From an uncultured Erysipelotrichaceae bacterium (GTDB lineage Bacteria > Bacillota_I > Bacilli_A > RF39 > UBA660): a stretch of DNA of 6,605 bases. The DNA lies in contig CACZOV010000030.1 of the NCBI GenBank assembly GCA_902782915.1, positions 1 to 6,605 on the forward strand. The letters are read 5' to 3'. The notes under the pieces are model-generated. The model ran no database searches, was not told the origin of the DNA, and was given only the letters and a program-made list of their open reading frames with translations. This document shows, one piece after another, positions 1 through 6,020 of this stretch (positions are counted from its first letter, which is position 1; each line of letters begins with the position of its first letter). Both the position numbers and the translations under genes were made by a program.

Positions 1-2
1 AA

Positions 3-959
3 ATGAAAATAAGTGTAATTGTACCAGTTTATAATGTAGAAAAATACCTAAAAAGGTGTTTAGATAGTTTAGTTAATCAAACCTTAAAAGAAATAGAAAT
101 AATTGTTGTAAATGATGGAAGTCCTGATGAAAGTGAAAAAATAATTTTAGAATATCTTGAAAAATATAGGAATATTAAGTATTATAAGAAAGAAAATGCT
201 GGATTAAGTGTTGCTAGAAATTATGGAATAAGTAAGTCAAGTGGCGAGTATATTGCATTTGTTGATAGTGATGATTATGTAGATACTTTGATGTTTCAAA
301 AAATGTATGAAAAAGCCAAAGAGAAAGATTATGATGTAGTTGCATGTTCTGTTAGTATGGTTTTAGATGATGGAAAATATATTTCTACGGTTAAAACTGG
401 TTTAAAAAATGATAATTCTGATATTAAAGAGAATATGATAACAATTTATCCATCAGCATGGAATAAAATTTATAAAAAAGAATTGTTTGATAAAGTTTTA
501 TTTAAAAAAAATGTTTGGTTTGAAGATGTTGAATTTTTGTATAGATTATTTCCATATATTAATAATATAGGAATTGTTAATGAAAGTTTATACTATTATG
601 TTCAAAGGGATGGTGCAATTACTAAAACATATGATAAAAGATTATATGATTATATTAAAAATTGGAACTCTATTTTAGAGTTTTATAAAAATAATAATTT
701 TTATGATGAATATAAAAAAGAACTTGAATATTGTTATGTTAGATATTTATATGCAACATTTATTAAACAATCGATTAACTTATCAAAAAAAGAATTTGAT
801 AATGCTGTTTTAGAAGCTAGATCCAATGTCGAAAAGAATTTTAAAAATTATAGAAAAAATAAATATTTTTATAAAAGTTTAAAAGGAATCTATTTAATAC
901 TTTTTAATAAATATTTAGCAAATATATATTATAAAATTTCCAATATAAAAAAGAAATAA
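3..959 (+). CDS. Family 2 glycosyltransferase (GT-A fold), polysaccharide biosynthesis
   Basis: This 318-residue protein is predicted to transfer a sugar from a nucleotide-sugar donor to a growing lipid-linked glycan on the cytoplasmic face of the membrane. It begins with the family's typical strand (SVIVPVYNVEKYL, residues 4-16). VNDGS (36-40) carries the donor-binding Asp38, NAGLSVARNYG (65-75) is the usual GT2 signature, and FVDSDDYVD (86-94) holds the metal-binding DXD. WFEDVEF (172-178) supplies the likely catalytic base in its ED pair. The last 30 residues alternate basic and bulky hydrophobic residues without a clean transmembrane segment, suggesting peripheral membrane contact. The Met at base 3 fits the family start, but its ribosome site lies outside the window, so an earlier start cannot be excluded. 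The gene ends in TAA, 17 bases before the preferred start of the next gene. The fold is clear; donor, acceptor and linkage cannot be read from the sequence. Confidence 0.93.
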   Translation: MKISVIVPVYNVEKYLKRCLDSLVNQTLKEIEIIVVNDGSPDESEKIILEYLEKYRNIKYYKKENAGLSVARNYGISKSSGEYIAFVDSDDYVDTLMFQKMYEKAKEKDYDVVACSVSMVLDDGKYISTVKTGLKNDNSDIKENMITIYPSAWNKIYKKELFDKVLFKKNVWFEDVEFLYRLFPYINNIGIVNESLYYYVQRDGAITKTYDKRLYDYIKNWNSILEFYKNNNFYDEYKKELEYCYVRYLYATFIKQSINLSKKEFDNAVLEARSNVEKNFKNYRKNKYFYKSLKGIYLILFNKYLANIYYKISNIKKK

Positions 960-966
960 ATTAAAT

Positions 967-973
967 GGGTGAT
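967..973 (+). promoter_or_regulatory. Ribosome binding site deciding the start of the GT4 gene
   Basis: GGGTGAT pairs with the 3' end of 16S rRNA (the ATCACC part of the anti-Shine-Dalgarno region) and lies three bases before the ATG at 977. That is the usual register for GGAGGTGAT-type sites. The earlier ATG at 965 overlaps this element and has no purine-rich site before it, so 977 is the better start. Confidence 0.7.
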
Positions 974-976
974 AAT

Positions 977-2119
977 ATGAAAAAAGTTTTATTTTTACAA
1001 GTGGAAGGTAATTCTTGTGGAGGAGTGTGGTTTGTTAATAAAACTATTGGAGAAGAATTAATAAAACATGGATACTCTGTTTTGATAATGTCTGTAAGAG
1101 ACTCTGGAGGTAAAAAATTAGAACATAATAAAAAATTAAATGTTTCTATTGTAAATTCACTTGATCCTTGGCAAATTACTCATTTTGAAGATATAAAAAA
1201 AGAGTTAAGAAAATTTCATATTTTATCATCATTTAATCTAATTTTAAAAAAAATAAAAGAAGAAATTAAATTAAAAAAAGATTTTAATTATATAAGAAAA
1301 TATATTATAAAAGAGAACTTTGATTATATTATTACAAGTCACTATCAATTGTTAGATTGCATCCCTAAAAAATATTTAAAAAGAACAATTCATGAACAAC
1401 ATACATCTTTTGAAACATCTTATTCTCACGCAGCAACAAGAAAAACATTAGATAAATATAATGGGTTGGTTAAATATTTGTGGTTATCTAAAAGTTCGTC
1501 TCATCTTGCTAAAGAAAAAGGTTATAAAAATAGCACCTATATTTATAATCCTGTAAGGTTTAAAAGTTTAAACACCTCATCTCTTGAGAATAAAAAATTA
1601 ATTACTATTGCAAGAATAAGTGAAGAAAAAAGAATTGATTTAATGATAAATATTGTTAATGATCTTTTAAAAGATCCTCTCTTAAAAGAGTGGTCTTTAG
1701 ATATTTATGGTGATGGTCCATTAAAAGATAAGTTAATGACGATAAATTATGATAAAAATAAAATTAGATGGATGGGATCTGTAAACCTTGTTTCAGATGT
1801 TTTATTAAAAGCGTCTATTAATTTAAATACATCACTTTTTGAAGGATTTGCAATGGGAATATTAGAAGCTAATGAATGTGGTGTTCCAACTATATCTTTT
1901 CGTTTTGGAGAAAGTATAGATGAGGAAATAATTAATAATAAAACAGGTATTATTGTTGAACAAAATGACATATTATCATATAAAGAAAAATTAAAAGAGT
2001 TAATGCTTGATAATGATAAATTAAAAGAATTATCAAATAATTCGAAAGAATTTTCAAAGAATTTTCAAGTAGAAAATATAATAAAAGACTGGCTTGATTT
2101 ATTTAAAAGTTTAGACTAG
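977..2119 (+). CDS. Family 4 glycosyltransferase (GT-B fold), polysaccharide biosynthesis
   Basis: This is a cytoplasmic retaining-type glycosyltransferase of about 380 residues, a normal length for GT4. The N-terminal Rossmann half starts KKVLFLQVEG and has the Gly-rich acceptor-side loop (CGGVWFVNKTIGEEL). The C-terminal donor half contains TIARISEEKRID (about residues 210-221), LDIYGDGPLKDKL (about 241-253) and FEGFAMGILEANECGVP (about 288-304). In that last motif the E-x7-E pair (Glu289 and Glu297) contacts the nucleotide sugar. An in-frame ATG at 965 would add four residues (MGDN), but the GGGTGAT ribosome site places the start at 977. Residues 75-115 are a Lys/Ile-rich helical stretch that may touch the membrane. 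It lies between the GT2 gene and the Alg14/Alg13-type pair with only short gaps, so it is probably co-transcribed. The stop TAG overlaps the next gene's ribosome site. Sugar specificity cannot be assigned. Confidence 0.92.
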   Translation: MKKVLFLQVEGNSCGGVWFVNKTIGEELIKHGYSVLIMSVRDSGGKKLEHNKKLNVSIVNSLDPWQITHFEDIKKELRKFHILSSFNLILKKIKEEIKLKKDFNYIRKYIIKENFDYIITSHYQLLDCIPKKYLKRTIHEQHTSFETSYSHAATRKTLDKYNGLVKYLWLSKSSSHLAKEKGYKNSTYIYNPVRFKSLNTSSLENKKLITIARISEEKRIDLMINIVNDLLKDPLLKEWSLDIYGDGPLKDKLMTINYDKNKIRWMGSVNLVSDVLLKASINLNTSLFEGFAMGILEANECGVPTISFRFGESIDEEIINNKTGIIVEQNDILSYKEKLKELMLDNDKLKELSNNSKEFSKNFQVENIIKDWLDLFKSLD

Positions 2120-2125
2120 AAAGGA
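2118..2125 (+). promoter_or_regulatory. Ribosome binding site overlapping the GT4 stop codon
   Basis: AGAAAGGA matches the upstream part of the Shine-Dalgarno consensus AGAAAGGAGG. It shares two bases with the TAG stop of the preceding gene and lies five bases before the ATG at 2131. The overlap suggests translational coupling between the GT4 gene and the Alg14-type gene. Confidence 0.65.
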
Positions 2126-2130
2126 TTGTT

Positions 2131-2598
2131 ATGAAAAAAGTTATGTTTATATCATCTACTGGAGGACATTTATCGGAAATGTTACAACTTGAACCACTAT
2201 TTAAGTATTATGATGTTTCAATTGTAACAGAAAAAACTAAGTCAAATTTGTATTTAAAAGATAAATATAAGAATGTAAATTATTTAGTTTATGGTACTAA
2301 GTCTCATCTGTTTCCATATTTATTTAAATTTACTTATAATTGTTTTAAGTCTATATATATTTTTTTAAAAATAAAACCAGATGTTGTTGTTACAACAGGA
2401 ACTCATACAGCAGTTTGTATGTGTTATATTGCCCATTTTTTTAAAAAAAAGGTTATATTTATTGAAACTCTCGCCAATAGAACAAGTAGAACTAAGTCTG
2501 GTAAGATGGTGTATCCAATTGCTGATTATTTTATTGTTCAATGGAAAAGTATGTTAAAATTATATCCAAAGGCAATATATGGAGGATGGATTTATTAA
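2131..2598 (+). CDS. pssD: PssD/Cps14F-type (Alg14-like) subunit of a split glycosyltransferase
   Basis: The 155-residue product is an Alg14 homologue, the membrane-binding half of a two-polypeptide GT-B glycosyltransferase equivalent to the N-terminal half of MurG. The glycine-rich acceptor motif SSTGGHLSEML is at residues 8-18. TTGTHTAV (88-95) is the second conserved loop. IETLANRTSRTKSGK (111-125) followed by ADYFIVQW (131-138) and YPKAIYGG (145-152) form the family's characteristic C-terminal block. A hydrophobic stretch around residues 62-80 (PYLFKFTYNCFKSIYIFLK) is the probable membrane-association helix. Length agrees with bacterial relatives, about 150 residues. The gene for its partner starts 13 bases downstream. 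In the pneumococcal Cps14F/Cps14G pair, Cps14F stimulates the galactosyltransferase Cps14G acting on lipid-linked glucose; the sugar used here is unknown. The symbol denotes the family, not proven orthology to Rhizobium pssD. An internal T7-A8 run lies at 2436-2450. Confidence 0.92.
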   Translation: MKKVMFISSTGGHLSEMLQLEPLFKYYDVSIVTEKTKSNLYLKDKYKNVNYLVYGTKSHLFPYLFKFTYNCFKSIYIFLKIKPDVVVTTGTHTAVCMCYIAHFFKKKVIFIETLANRTSRTKSGKMVYPIADYFIVQWKSMLKLYPKAIYGGWIY

Positions 2599-2600
2599 AT

Positions 2601-2608
2601 AAGGAGGA
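2601..2608 (+). promoter_or_regulatory. Strong ribosome binding site of the Alg13-like gene
   Basis: AAGGAGGA is a nearly full Shine-Dalgarno sequence just before the ATG at 2612, in the 13-base gap between the two subunit genes. It is the best ribosome site in the window, which would favour ample synthesis of the catalytic subunit relative to its membrane partner (inference). Confidence 0.75.
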
Positions 2609-2611
2609 GTT

Positions 2612-3091
2612 ATGATATTAGTAATTCTTGGTACAAATGATAAACAATTTACAAGATTGTTAGAAGAAGTTGATCGATTAATTGATAAAAAAATGATAAA
2701 AGAAGAAGTTGTAGTTCAAGCAGGTTTTTCTAAAAATTATGTTTCTTCTAACATGAAAATATTTGATTTAATTAGTTCCGATAAATTTGAAAAACTAATT
2801 TCTGATGCTAATTTTATTATTACTCATGGTGGAGTTGGAACTATTTTAACAGGACTTCGATATTCTAAAAAAATGATCGCTGTTCCAAGACTTAAAAAAT
2901 ATAAGGAACATGTTAATGATCATCAATTACAAATAATTGATAATTTTAAAGAAGAAGGATATGTTATAGGTATACATGATGTATCAGAACTTGAAAGCGC
3001 TTTAAGAAAAGTTAAAAGTTTTAAGCCTAAAAAATATAATAGCAATAAAGAATATATGTTGAATATAGTTAAAGAATGTATAGATAAATAA
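2612..3091 (+). CDS. pssE: PssE/Cps14G-type (Alg13-like) catalytic subunit of a split glycosyltransferase
   Basis: The 159-residue protein is an Alg13 / GT28 C-terminal domain protein, corresponding to the nucleotide-sugar-binding half of MurG. It begins MILVILGTND, the family's phosphate-loop start. THGGVGTI (residues 71-78) is the conserved glycine-rich donor loop. VPRLKKYKEHVNDHQLQI (91-108) is the classic block that contacts the uracil and ribose, with the His-x-x-Asp-His-Gln core. There is no membrane segment, as expected: the Alg14-like partner encoded immediately upstream should recruit it to the inner leaflet. Together they would make a complete GT-B enzyme acting on a lipid-pyrophosphate sugar, usually the second residue of the repeat unit in characterised streptococcal systems. 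UDP-sugar use is inferred from the family; which sugar is unknown. The gene ends in TAA, 44 bases before the deacetylase gene, with no obvious terminator between. Confidence 0.93.
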   Translation: MILVILGTNDKQFTRLLEEVDRLIDKKMIKEEVVVQAGFSKNYVSSNMKIFDLISSDKFEKLISDANFIITHGGVGTILTGLRYSKKMIAVPRLKKYKEHVNDHQLQIIDNFKEEGYVIGIHDVSELESALRKVKSFKPKKYNSNKEYMLNIVKECIDK

Positions 3092-3135
3092 TAAATTTAA
3101 TTGTAATATATTTTTGAAATGAGGATATTATAGAT

Positions 3136-4377
3136 ATGAAAATTAATAAGAAAGTAATTTGGTTATTAATTATTATAGTACTTTGTATTATTTTAGGATA
3201 TTTTTTATTCCATAATAAAGAAATTAATTTAGACATAAAACAAATACCTAAAAAAATTAATTATAGTGATTATTATCATGATACTGTTAAAACGTTAAAT
3301 GAAAAGATTTTATATAAATTTGATAATGAAACTTTTACTGAAGTTGGTAAGATATCAAGTGATGTTTTAGTAAATCTAAGTCAAGATGAATTTCTTAAAG
3401 ATGGGTACTTTAAAATTAAAGATATGGATTATTACATTACTTATCAAGAATTAGAAGAAGCTCAAGCACTTATAATAGATGATCATTGGAAAAATTATAT
3501 TCCATATAATGAGAGTGTAAAAACAATTGATAAAACAAATTTATATTTAAACGATAAGTTAATTTATGCTATTGATTATGAAATGAATTTACCAATTATT
3601 ATTAAAGAAAGTAATTATTATGGAGTGATTTATAATGATCAATTATTTTATGTGAAAAAGGATGAAGTTGATGTAAATGATTCTAATAATACTAATTTAA
3701 CACATACAAATGGATTTGCAACTTTAGTTTATCATTTTACTTATGATTCAAGTAATAATGAGGAAAAACGTGATTGTCTCGCTGCTAATTCAACAATTTG
3801 TTTAAGTGATAAAGTATTTGATGAACAAATGAAATATTTAAAAGATAGTAATTTTTATACACCAACTATGAATGATGTTGAAATGTTTATTGATGGAAAA
3901 ATACAATTACCTGAAAAAACTGTTTTAATTACAATTGATGATGGTTATTTTGTAAATGCCAGTATTAAAGTTCTTGAAAAATATGATTTACATGCAACCT
4001 TATTTTTAATAGGAGAATATTTAAACCCTGATGATTATAAATCTGATAGTTTAGAGATTCATTCACATACATATGCTTTACATTATGCTGGTGCGTGTCC
4101 TGGAGGACAAGGAAGTCCGATTAAGTGTCTTGATAGAGAAATTATTCTTGCTGATTTAAAGAAAAGTCGTGATCAGTTAAATGGATCAAATGTATTTTGT
4201 TATCCATTCTTTGAATATAATGACTATGCTATTAGTTTATTAAAAGAAGCAGGATTTACAATGGCATTTGCAGGCGGAAGACAAAAAATAAAGGTTGGTA
4301 GCAATAAAATGAAACTTTCAAGATATGGTATTATAAATACCACTACTTTATCTGATTTTAAAAAAATTGTAAATTAA
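3136..4377 (+). CDS. Membrane-anchored CE4-family polysaccharide deacetylase with N-terminal SH3-like region
   Basis: The protein has 413 residues. Residues 7-25 form one hydrophobic segment after a basic start (MKINKK), an uncleaved signal anchor that places the rest outside the membrane. Residues about 50-180 contain two loosely similar beta-rich segments ending in YYITYQEL and FYVKKDEV; I read these as possible tandem SH3-like wall- or glycan-binding modules. The catalytic domain runs from about 194 to the end. TIDDGY (266-271) supplies catalytic Asp268 and metal ligand Asp269. SHTYALH (310-316) supplies His311 and His316, the one-residue-longer spacing seen in PgaB-type enzymes rather than classic HTxxH. 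FCYPFFEYND (354-363) replaces the usual Arg-containing motif 3. No histidine occurs after residue 316, so the classic LxxH motif 5 is missing. Extracytoplasmic cysteines lie at 214, 222, 321, 331 and 355. N-deacetylation of an exported glycan (the polymer made here, or peptidoglycan) is inferred. GAGGA at 3121-3125 is the ribosome site. The gene ends in tandem TAA stops and is followed by a hairpin. Confidence 0.88.
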   Translation: MKINKKVIWLLIIIVLCIILGYFLFHNKEINLDIKQIPKKINYSDYYHDTVKTLNEKILYKFDNETFTEVGKISSDVLVNLSQDEFLKDGYFKIKDMDYYITYQELEEAQALIIDDHWKNYIPYNESVKTIDKTNLYLNDKLIYAIDYEMNLPIIIKESNYYGVIYNDQLFYVKKDEVDVNDSNNTNLTHTNGFATLVYHFTYDSSNNEEKRDCLAANSTICLSDKVFDEQMKYLKDSNFYTPTMNDVEMFIDGKIQLPEKTVLITIDDGYFVNASIKVLEKYDLHATLFLIGEYLNPDDYKSDSLEIHSHTYALHYAGACPGGQGSPIKCLDREIILADLKKSRDQLNGSNVFCYPFFEYNDYAISLLKEAGFTMAFAGGRQKIKVGSNKMKLSRYGIINTTTLSDFKKIVN

Positions 4378-4394
4378 TAAGCTTTATATCAATT

Positions 4395-4431
4395 AAAAAA
4401 ATATGTCTAGATAATTAGAACATATTTTTTT
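4395..4431 (+). terminator. Intrinsic terminator after the deacetylase gene
   Basis: A 12-bp perfect stem pairs 4395-4406 (AAAAAAATATGT) with 4420-4431 (ACATATTTTTTT). Past a bulged A at 4419, three more pairs follow (4407-4409 with 4416-4418), leaving the six-base loop GATAAT. The stem begins 17 bases after the deacetylase stop codon, and its A-tract and T-tract flanks could work in either direction. The stem is nearly all A/T, so it is weaker than a textbook terminator, but this is normal for such an AT-rich genome. It separates the glycosyltransferase unit from the LCP gene. Confidence 0.72.
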
Positions 4432-4475
4432 ATAATAGTTTTTTTTAATTTTTTAATTTATGAAAAAAAACGGGT

Positions 4476-4492
4476 AAATTTGACAAATTTGA
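4476..4492. repeat. Short palindrome and direct repeat upstream of the LCP promoter, possible operator
   Basis: AAATTTG at 4476-4482 and CAAATTT at 4484-4490 form a perfect 7-bp inverted repeat around a single A. The same stretch also holds a direct repeat of AAATTTGA (4476-4483 and 4485-4492) with a nine-base period. It contains a perfect TTGACA hexamer (4480-4485) and ends at the edge of the likely -35 element. A regulator site is possible, but short A/T palindromes arise easily by chance here. Confidence 0.35.
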
Positions 4493-4521
4493 TTGCTTTA
4501 CATAATAATATTTGCTATAAT
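4493..4521 (+). promoter_or_regulatory. Extended -10 promoter of the LCP gene
   Basis: A perfect TATAAT (4516-4521) is preceded by TGC (4513-4515), giving an extended -10 element. The -35-like TTGCTT (4493-4498) lies at the ideal 17-base spacing. Transcription would begin near 4528, giving a leader of about 24 bases that carries the GAGGTG ribosome site (4541-4546) before the ATG at 4552. A separate perfect TTGACA at 4480-4485 lies 30 bases from this -10, so it cannot pair with it; with CATAAT (4501-4506) it has only 15-base spacing. A weaker overlapping second promoter is therefore possible. Because a terminator lies just upstream, this promoter probably drives the LCP and following genes independently. 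Confidence 0.75.
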
Positions 4522-4551
4522 TTTCTTTGTAAAGGTAATTGAGGTGTTGCA

Positions 4552-5997
4552 ATGGCTAAAAAAAAGACAAATAAAAAAATGAAAATAGTATATATTATAG
4601 TAAGTATAATACTAGCTATCTTAATGGCTATTAATTCTTTTTTAATATTTAAGTATGATGTTTTACCAGTTAAGTATTTAACAGCATTTATATTTATTGT
4701 TGATATTCTTCCGATTTTTTTCATATTCTTTATGATTAAAAAGAATATTATTAAGCCTGTTAAAGTATTTTCACTTATTGTATCTATTATATATATAATT
4801 ATATTAAGTTTTTCATTTTTCTACTTAAATAAAACATTTAATTTTATTGATTCTTTAAATGATAATTTACATCAAAAAGAAGATTATTATATAAAAGTTT
4901 TGGAAAACTCTGATATAAAAGATATTGCTTCTTTAAAAGGTAAAAAAATTGGAATTTATAAGAATTCTAGTTATGATGATTTAGTAAAATTATTAGAGAA
5001 AAAAGTTTCGGTTGAAGCTATTTCTTATGATGATCCAATTAAATTATTTGAAGATTTACAAGAAAATAAAATAGATGCTATTTTATTAAATGACACGATT
5101 TTAGGCCTTCTTGAAACAGAGTTATCTTACATGAAGTTAAAATTAAAAAATGTTGATGTAATTTCAGTTTCTTTAAAAAATAATAGTAATGATATTGTTA
5201 AAATAGTTGATGTTACAAATACACCTTTTAATATTTATATAGCGGGTGGAGATGCATTTGGTTCAATTGATAAAGTTATGAATACAGATGTTAATATGAT
5301 AGTATCAATTAATCCTAATACGCATCAAATTCTTTTAACATCTATTCCAAGAGACTATTATGTATTACTTCCTGGTCAAGGAGAAAATGCATATGATAAA
5401 TTAACACATGCAGGATACTATGGTGTTGAAGAAAGTGTTCTTGCTATAGAAAATCTTTTAGACATAGATATTAACTACTATGCTAAGATTAATTTTTCAA
5501 CAATTGAAAAAGTTGTTGATGCAATTGGTGGAGTTGATGTTAATAGTGACTTTAAGTTTTGTCAAGATGGAAGTACTACAATGTGCTATAAAAAAGGAAT
5601 AAATCATTTAACAAAAGATACTGTTTTGCCTTTTGCAAGAGAAAGACATGCATTTAAAGATGGCGATGTCCAAAGAGTAAAAAATCAACAAAAAGTATTA
5701 GAAGCAATTGTTGATAAGATATCTTCGTCAAAGACATTAATTTTAAGCTATACAGATATTTTAGATGCGATTAGTTCTAGTTTTTTAACTAATATTGATA
5801 CTAAAAGTATAAGTAGGCTTGTAAAATTACAACTTAATGATATGCCTAAGTGGGAATTTGAAACTCAAAACTTAACGGGATATGACGGAAGTGCTAGATG
5901 TTATTCTATTCCAAGTATGGAATTATATGTAATGAAACAAGATAGTGAATCTGTTAAAAATTCAAAGGAAAAAATAGAACAGTTTTTTAAAAAATGA
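4552..5997 (+). CDS. LytR-CpsA-Psr (LCP) family protein, CpsA/Cps2A-type, polymer-to-wall ligase
   Basis: LCP enzymes move lipid-pyrophosphate-linked glycans onto peptidoglycan outside the membrane. The 481-residue protein has a Lys-rich start and three membrane segments (about 12-33, 40-61 and 71-92). Next comes a middle domain (about 115-205) resembling a periplasmic binding lobe: SLKGKKIGIYKNSSYDDL, then ENKIDAILLND. The LCP domain spans about 225-395. This layout and length match streptococcal CpsA/Cps2A. Recalled Cps2A active-site residues align almost without offset: Asp234 (AGGDAFG), Asp246 (NTDVNMI), Arg267 (PRDYY), and Arg363, Arg365 and Arg375 (FARERH and DVQRVKNQQ). The exception is Asn244, where Cps2A has Arg. 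Cys337 and Cys345 bracket a loop in the LCP domain and may form a disulfide. GAGGTG is at 4541-4546. A run of eight A bases (4558-4565) lies in codons 3-5. It is first in its unit, behind its own promoter, as CpsA genes often are. The stop is TGA. Confidence 0.93.
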   Translation: MAKKKTNKKMKIVYIIVSIILAILMAINSFLIFKYDVLPVKYLTAFIFIVDILPIFFIFFMIKKNIIKPVKVFSLIVSIIYIIILSFSFFYLNKTFNFIDSLNDNLHQKEDYYIKVLENSDIKDIASLKGKKIGIYKNSSYDDLVKLLEKKVSVEAISYDDPIKLFEDLQENKIDAILLNDTILGLLETELSYMKLKLKNVDVISVSLKNNSNDIVKIVDVTNTPFNIYIAGGDAFGSIDKVMNTDVNMIVSINPNTHQILLTSIPRDYYVLLPGQGENAYDKLTHAGYYGVEESVLAIENLLDIDINYYAKINFSTIEKVVDAIGGVDVNSDFKFCQDGSTTMCYKKGINHLTKDTVLPFARERHAFKDGDVQRVKNQQKVLEAIVDKISSSKTLILSYTDILDAISSSFLTNIDTKSISRLVKLQLNDMPKWEFETQNLTGYDGSARCYSIPSMELYVMKQDSESVKNSKEKIEQFFKK

Positions 5998-6010
5998 TGT
6001 AATGTAGTGT

Positions 6011-6016
6011 GGTGAT
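6011..6016 (+). promoter_or_regulatory. Ribosome binding site of the 3'-partial GT4 gene
   Basis: GGTGAT lies four bases before the ATG at 6021, in the 23-base gap after the LCP stop. It pairs with the same part of 16S rRNA as the site at 967-973. No other in-frame start with a ribosome site is present in the gap. Confidence 0.65.
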
Positions 6017-6020
6017 TTTT

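Noticed and set aside
965..976. Upstream ATG at 965 as the GT4 start
   Set aside because: It overlaps the GGGTGAT ribosome site that fits the ATG at 977 and has no site of its own; the added residues MGDN do not belong to the family's usual N-terminus.
1747..1971. Minus-strand open frame of 74 codons
   Set aside because: It lies wholly antisense to the conserved donor domain of the GT4 gene, including the E-x7-E motif, has no ribosome site and resembles no protein I know. It is a shadow frame.
3092..3135. Separate promoter or terminator between the Alg13-like and deacetylase genes
   Set aside because: The 44-base gap has no convincing -10/-35 pair and no hairpin; only the GAGGA ribosome site is recognisable.
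4438..4471. Second hairpin, GTTTTTTTT paired with AAAAAAAAC
   Set aside because: It is nine pairs of almost pure A/T with a 16-base loop. Opposing homopolymer runs are expected by chance in this gap, and the hairpin at 4395-4431 explains termination better.
4480..4521. TTGACA at 4480-4485 as the -35 for TATAAT at 4516-4521
   Set aside because: The spacing is 30 bases, far beyond the workable range of about 15-20. TTGCTT at 4493-4498 has the correct 17-base spacing.
4515..4724. Minus-strand open frame of 69 codons
   Set aside because: It is antisense to the LCP promoter, start and first membrane segments. Its hydrophobic look is only the complement of A/T-rich membrane-segment codons.
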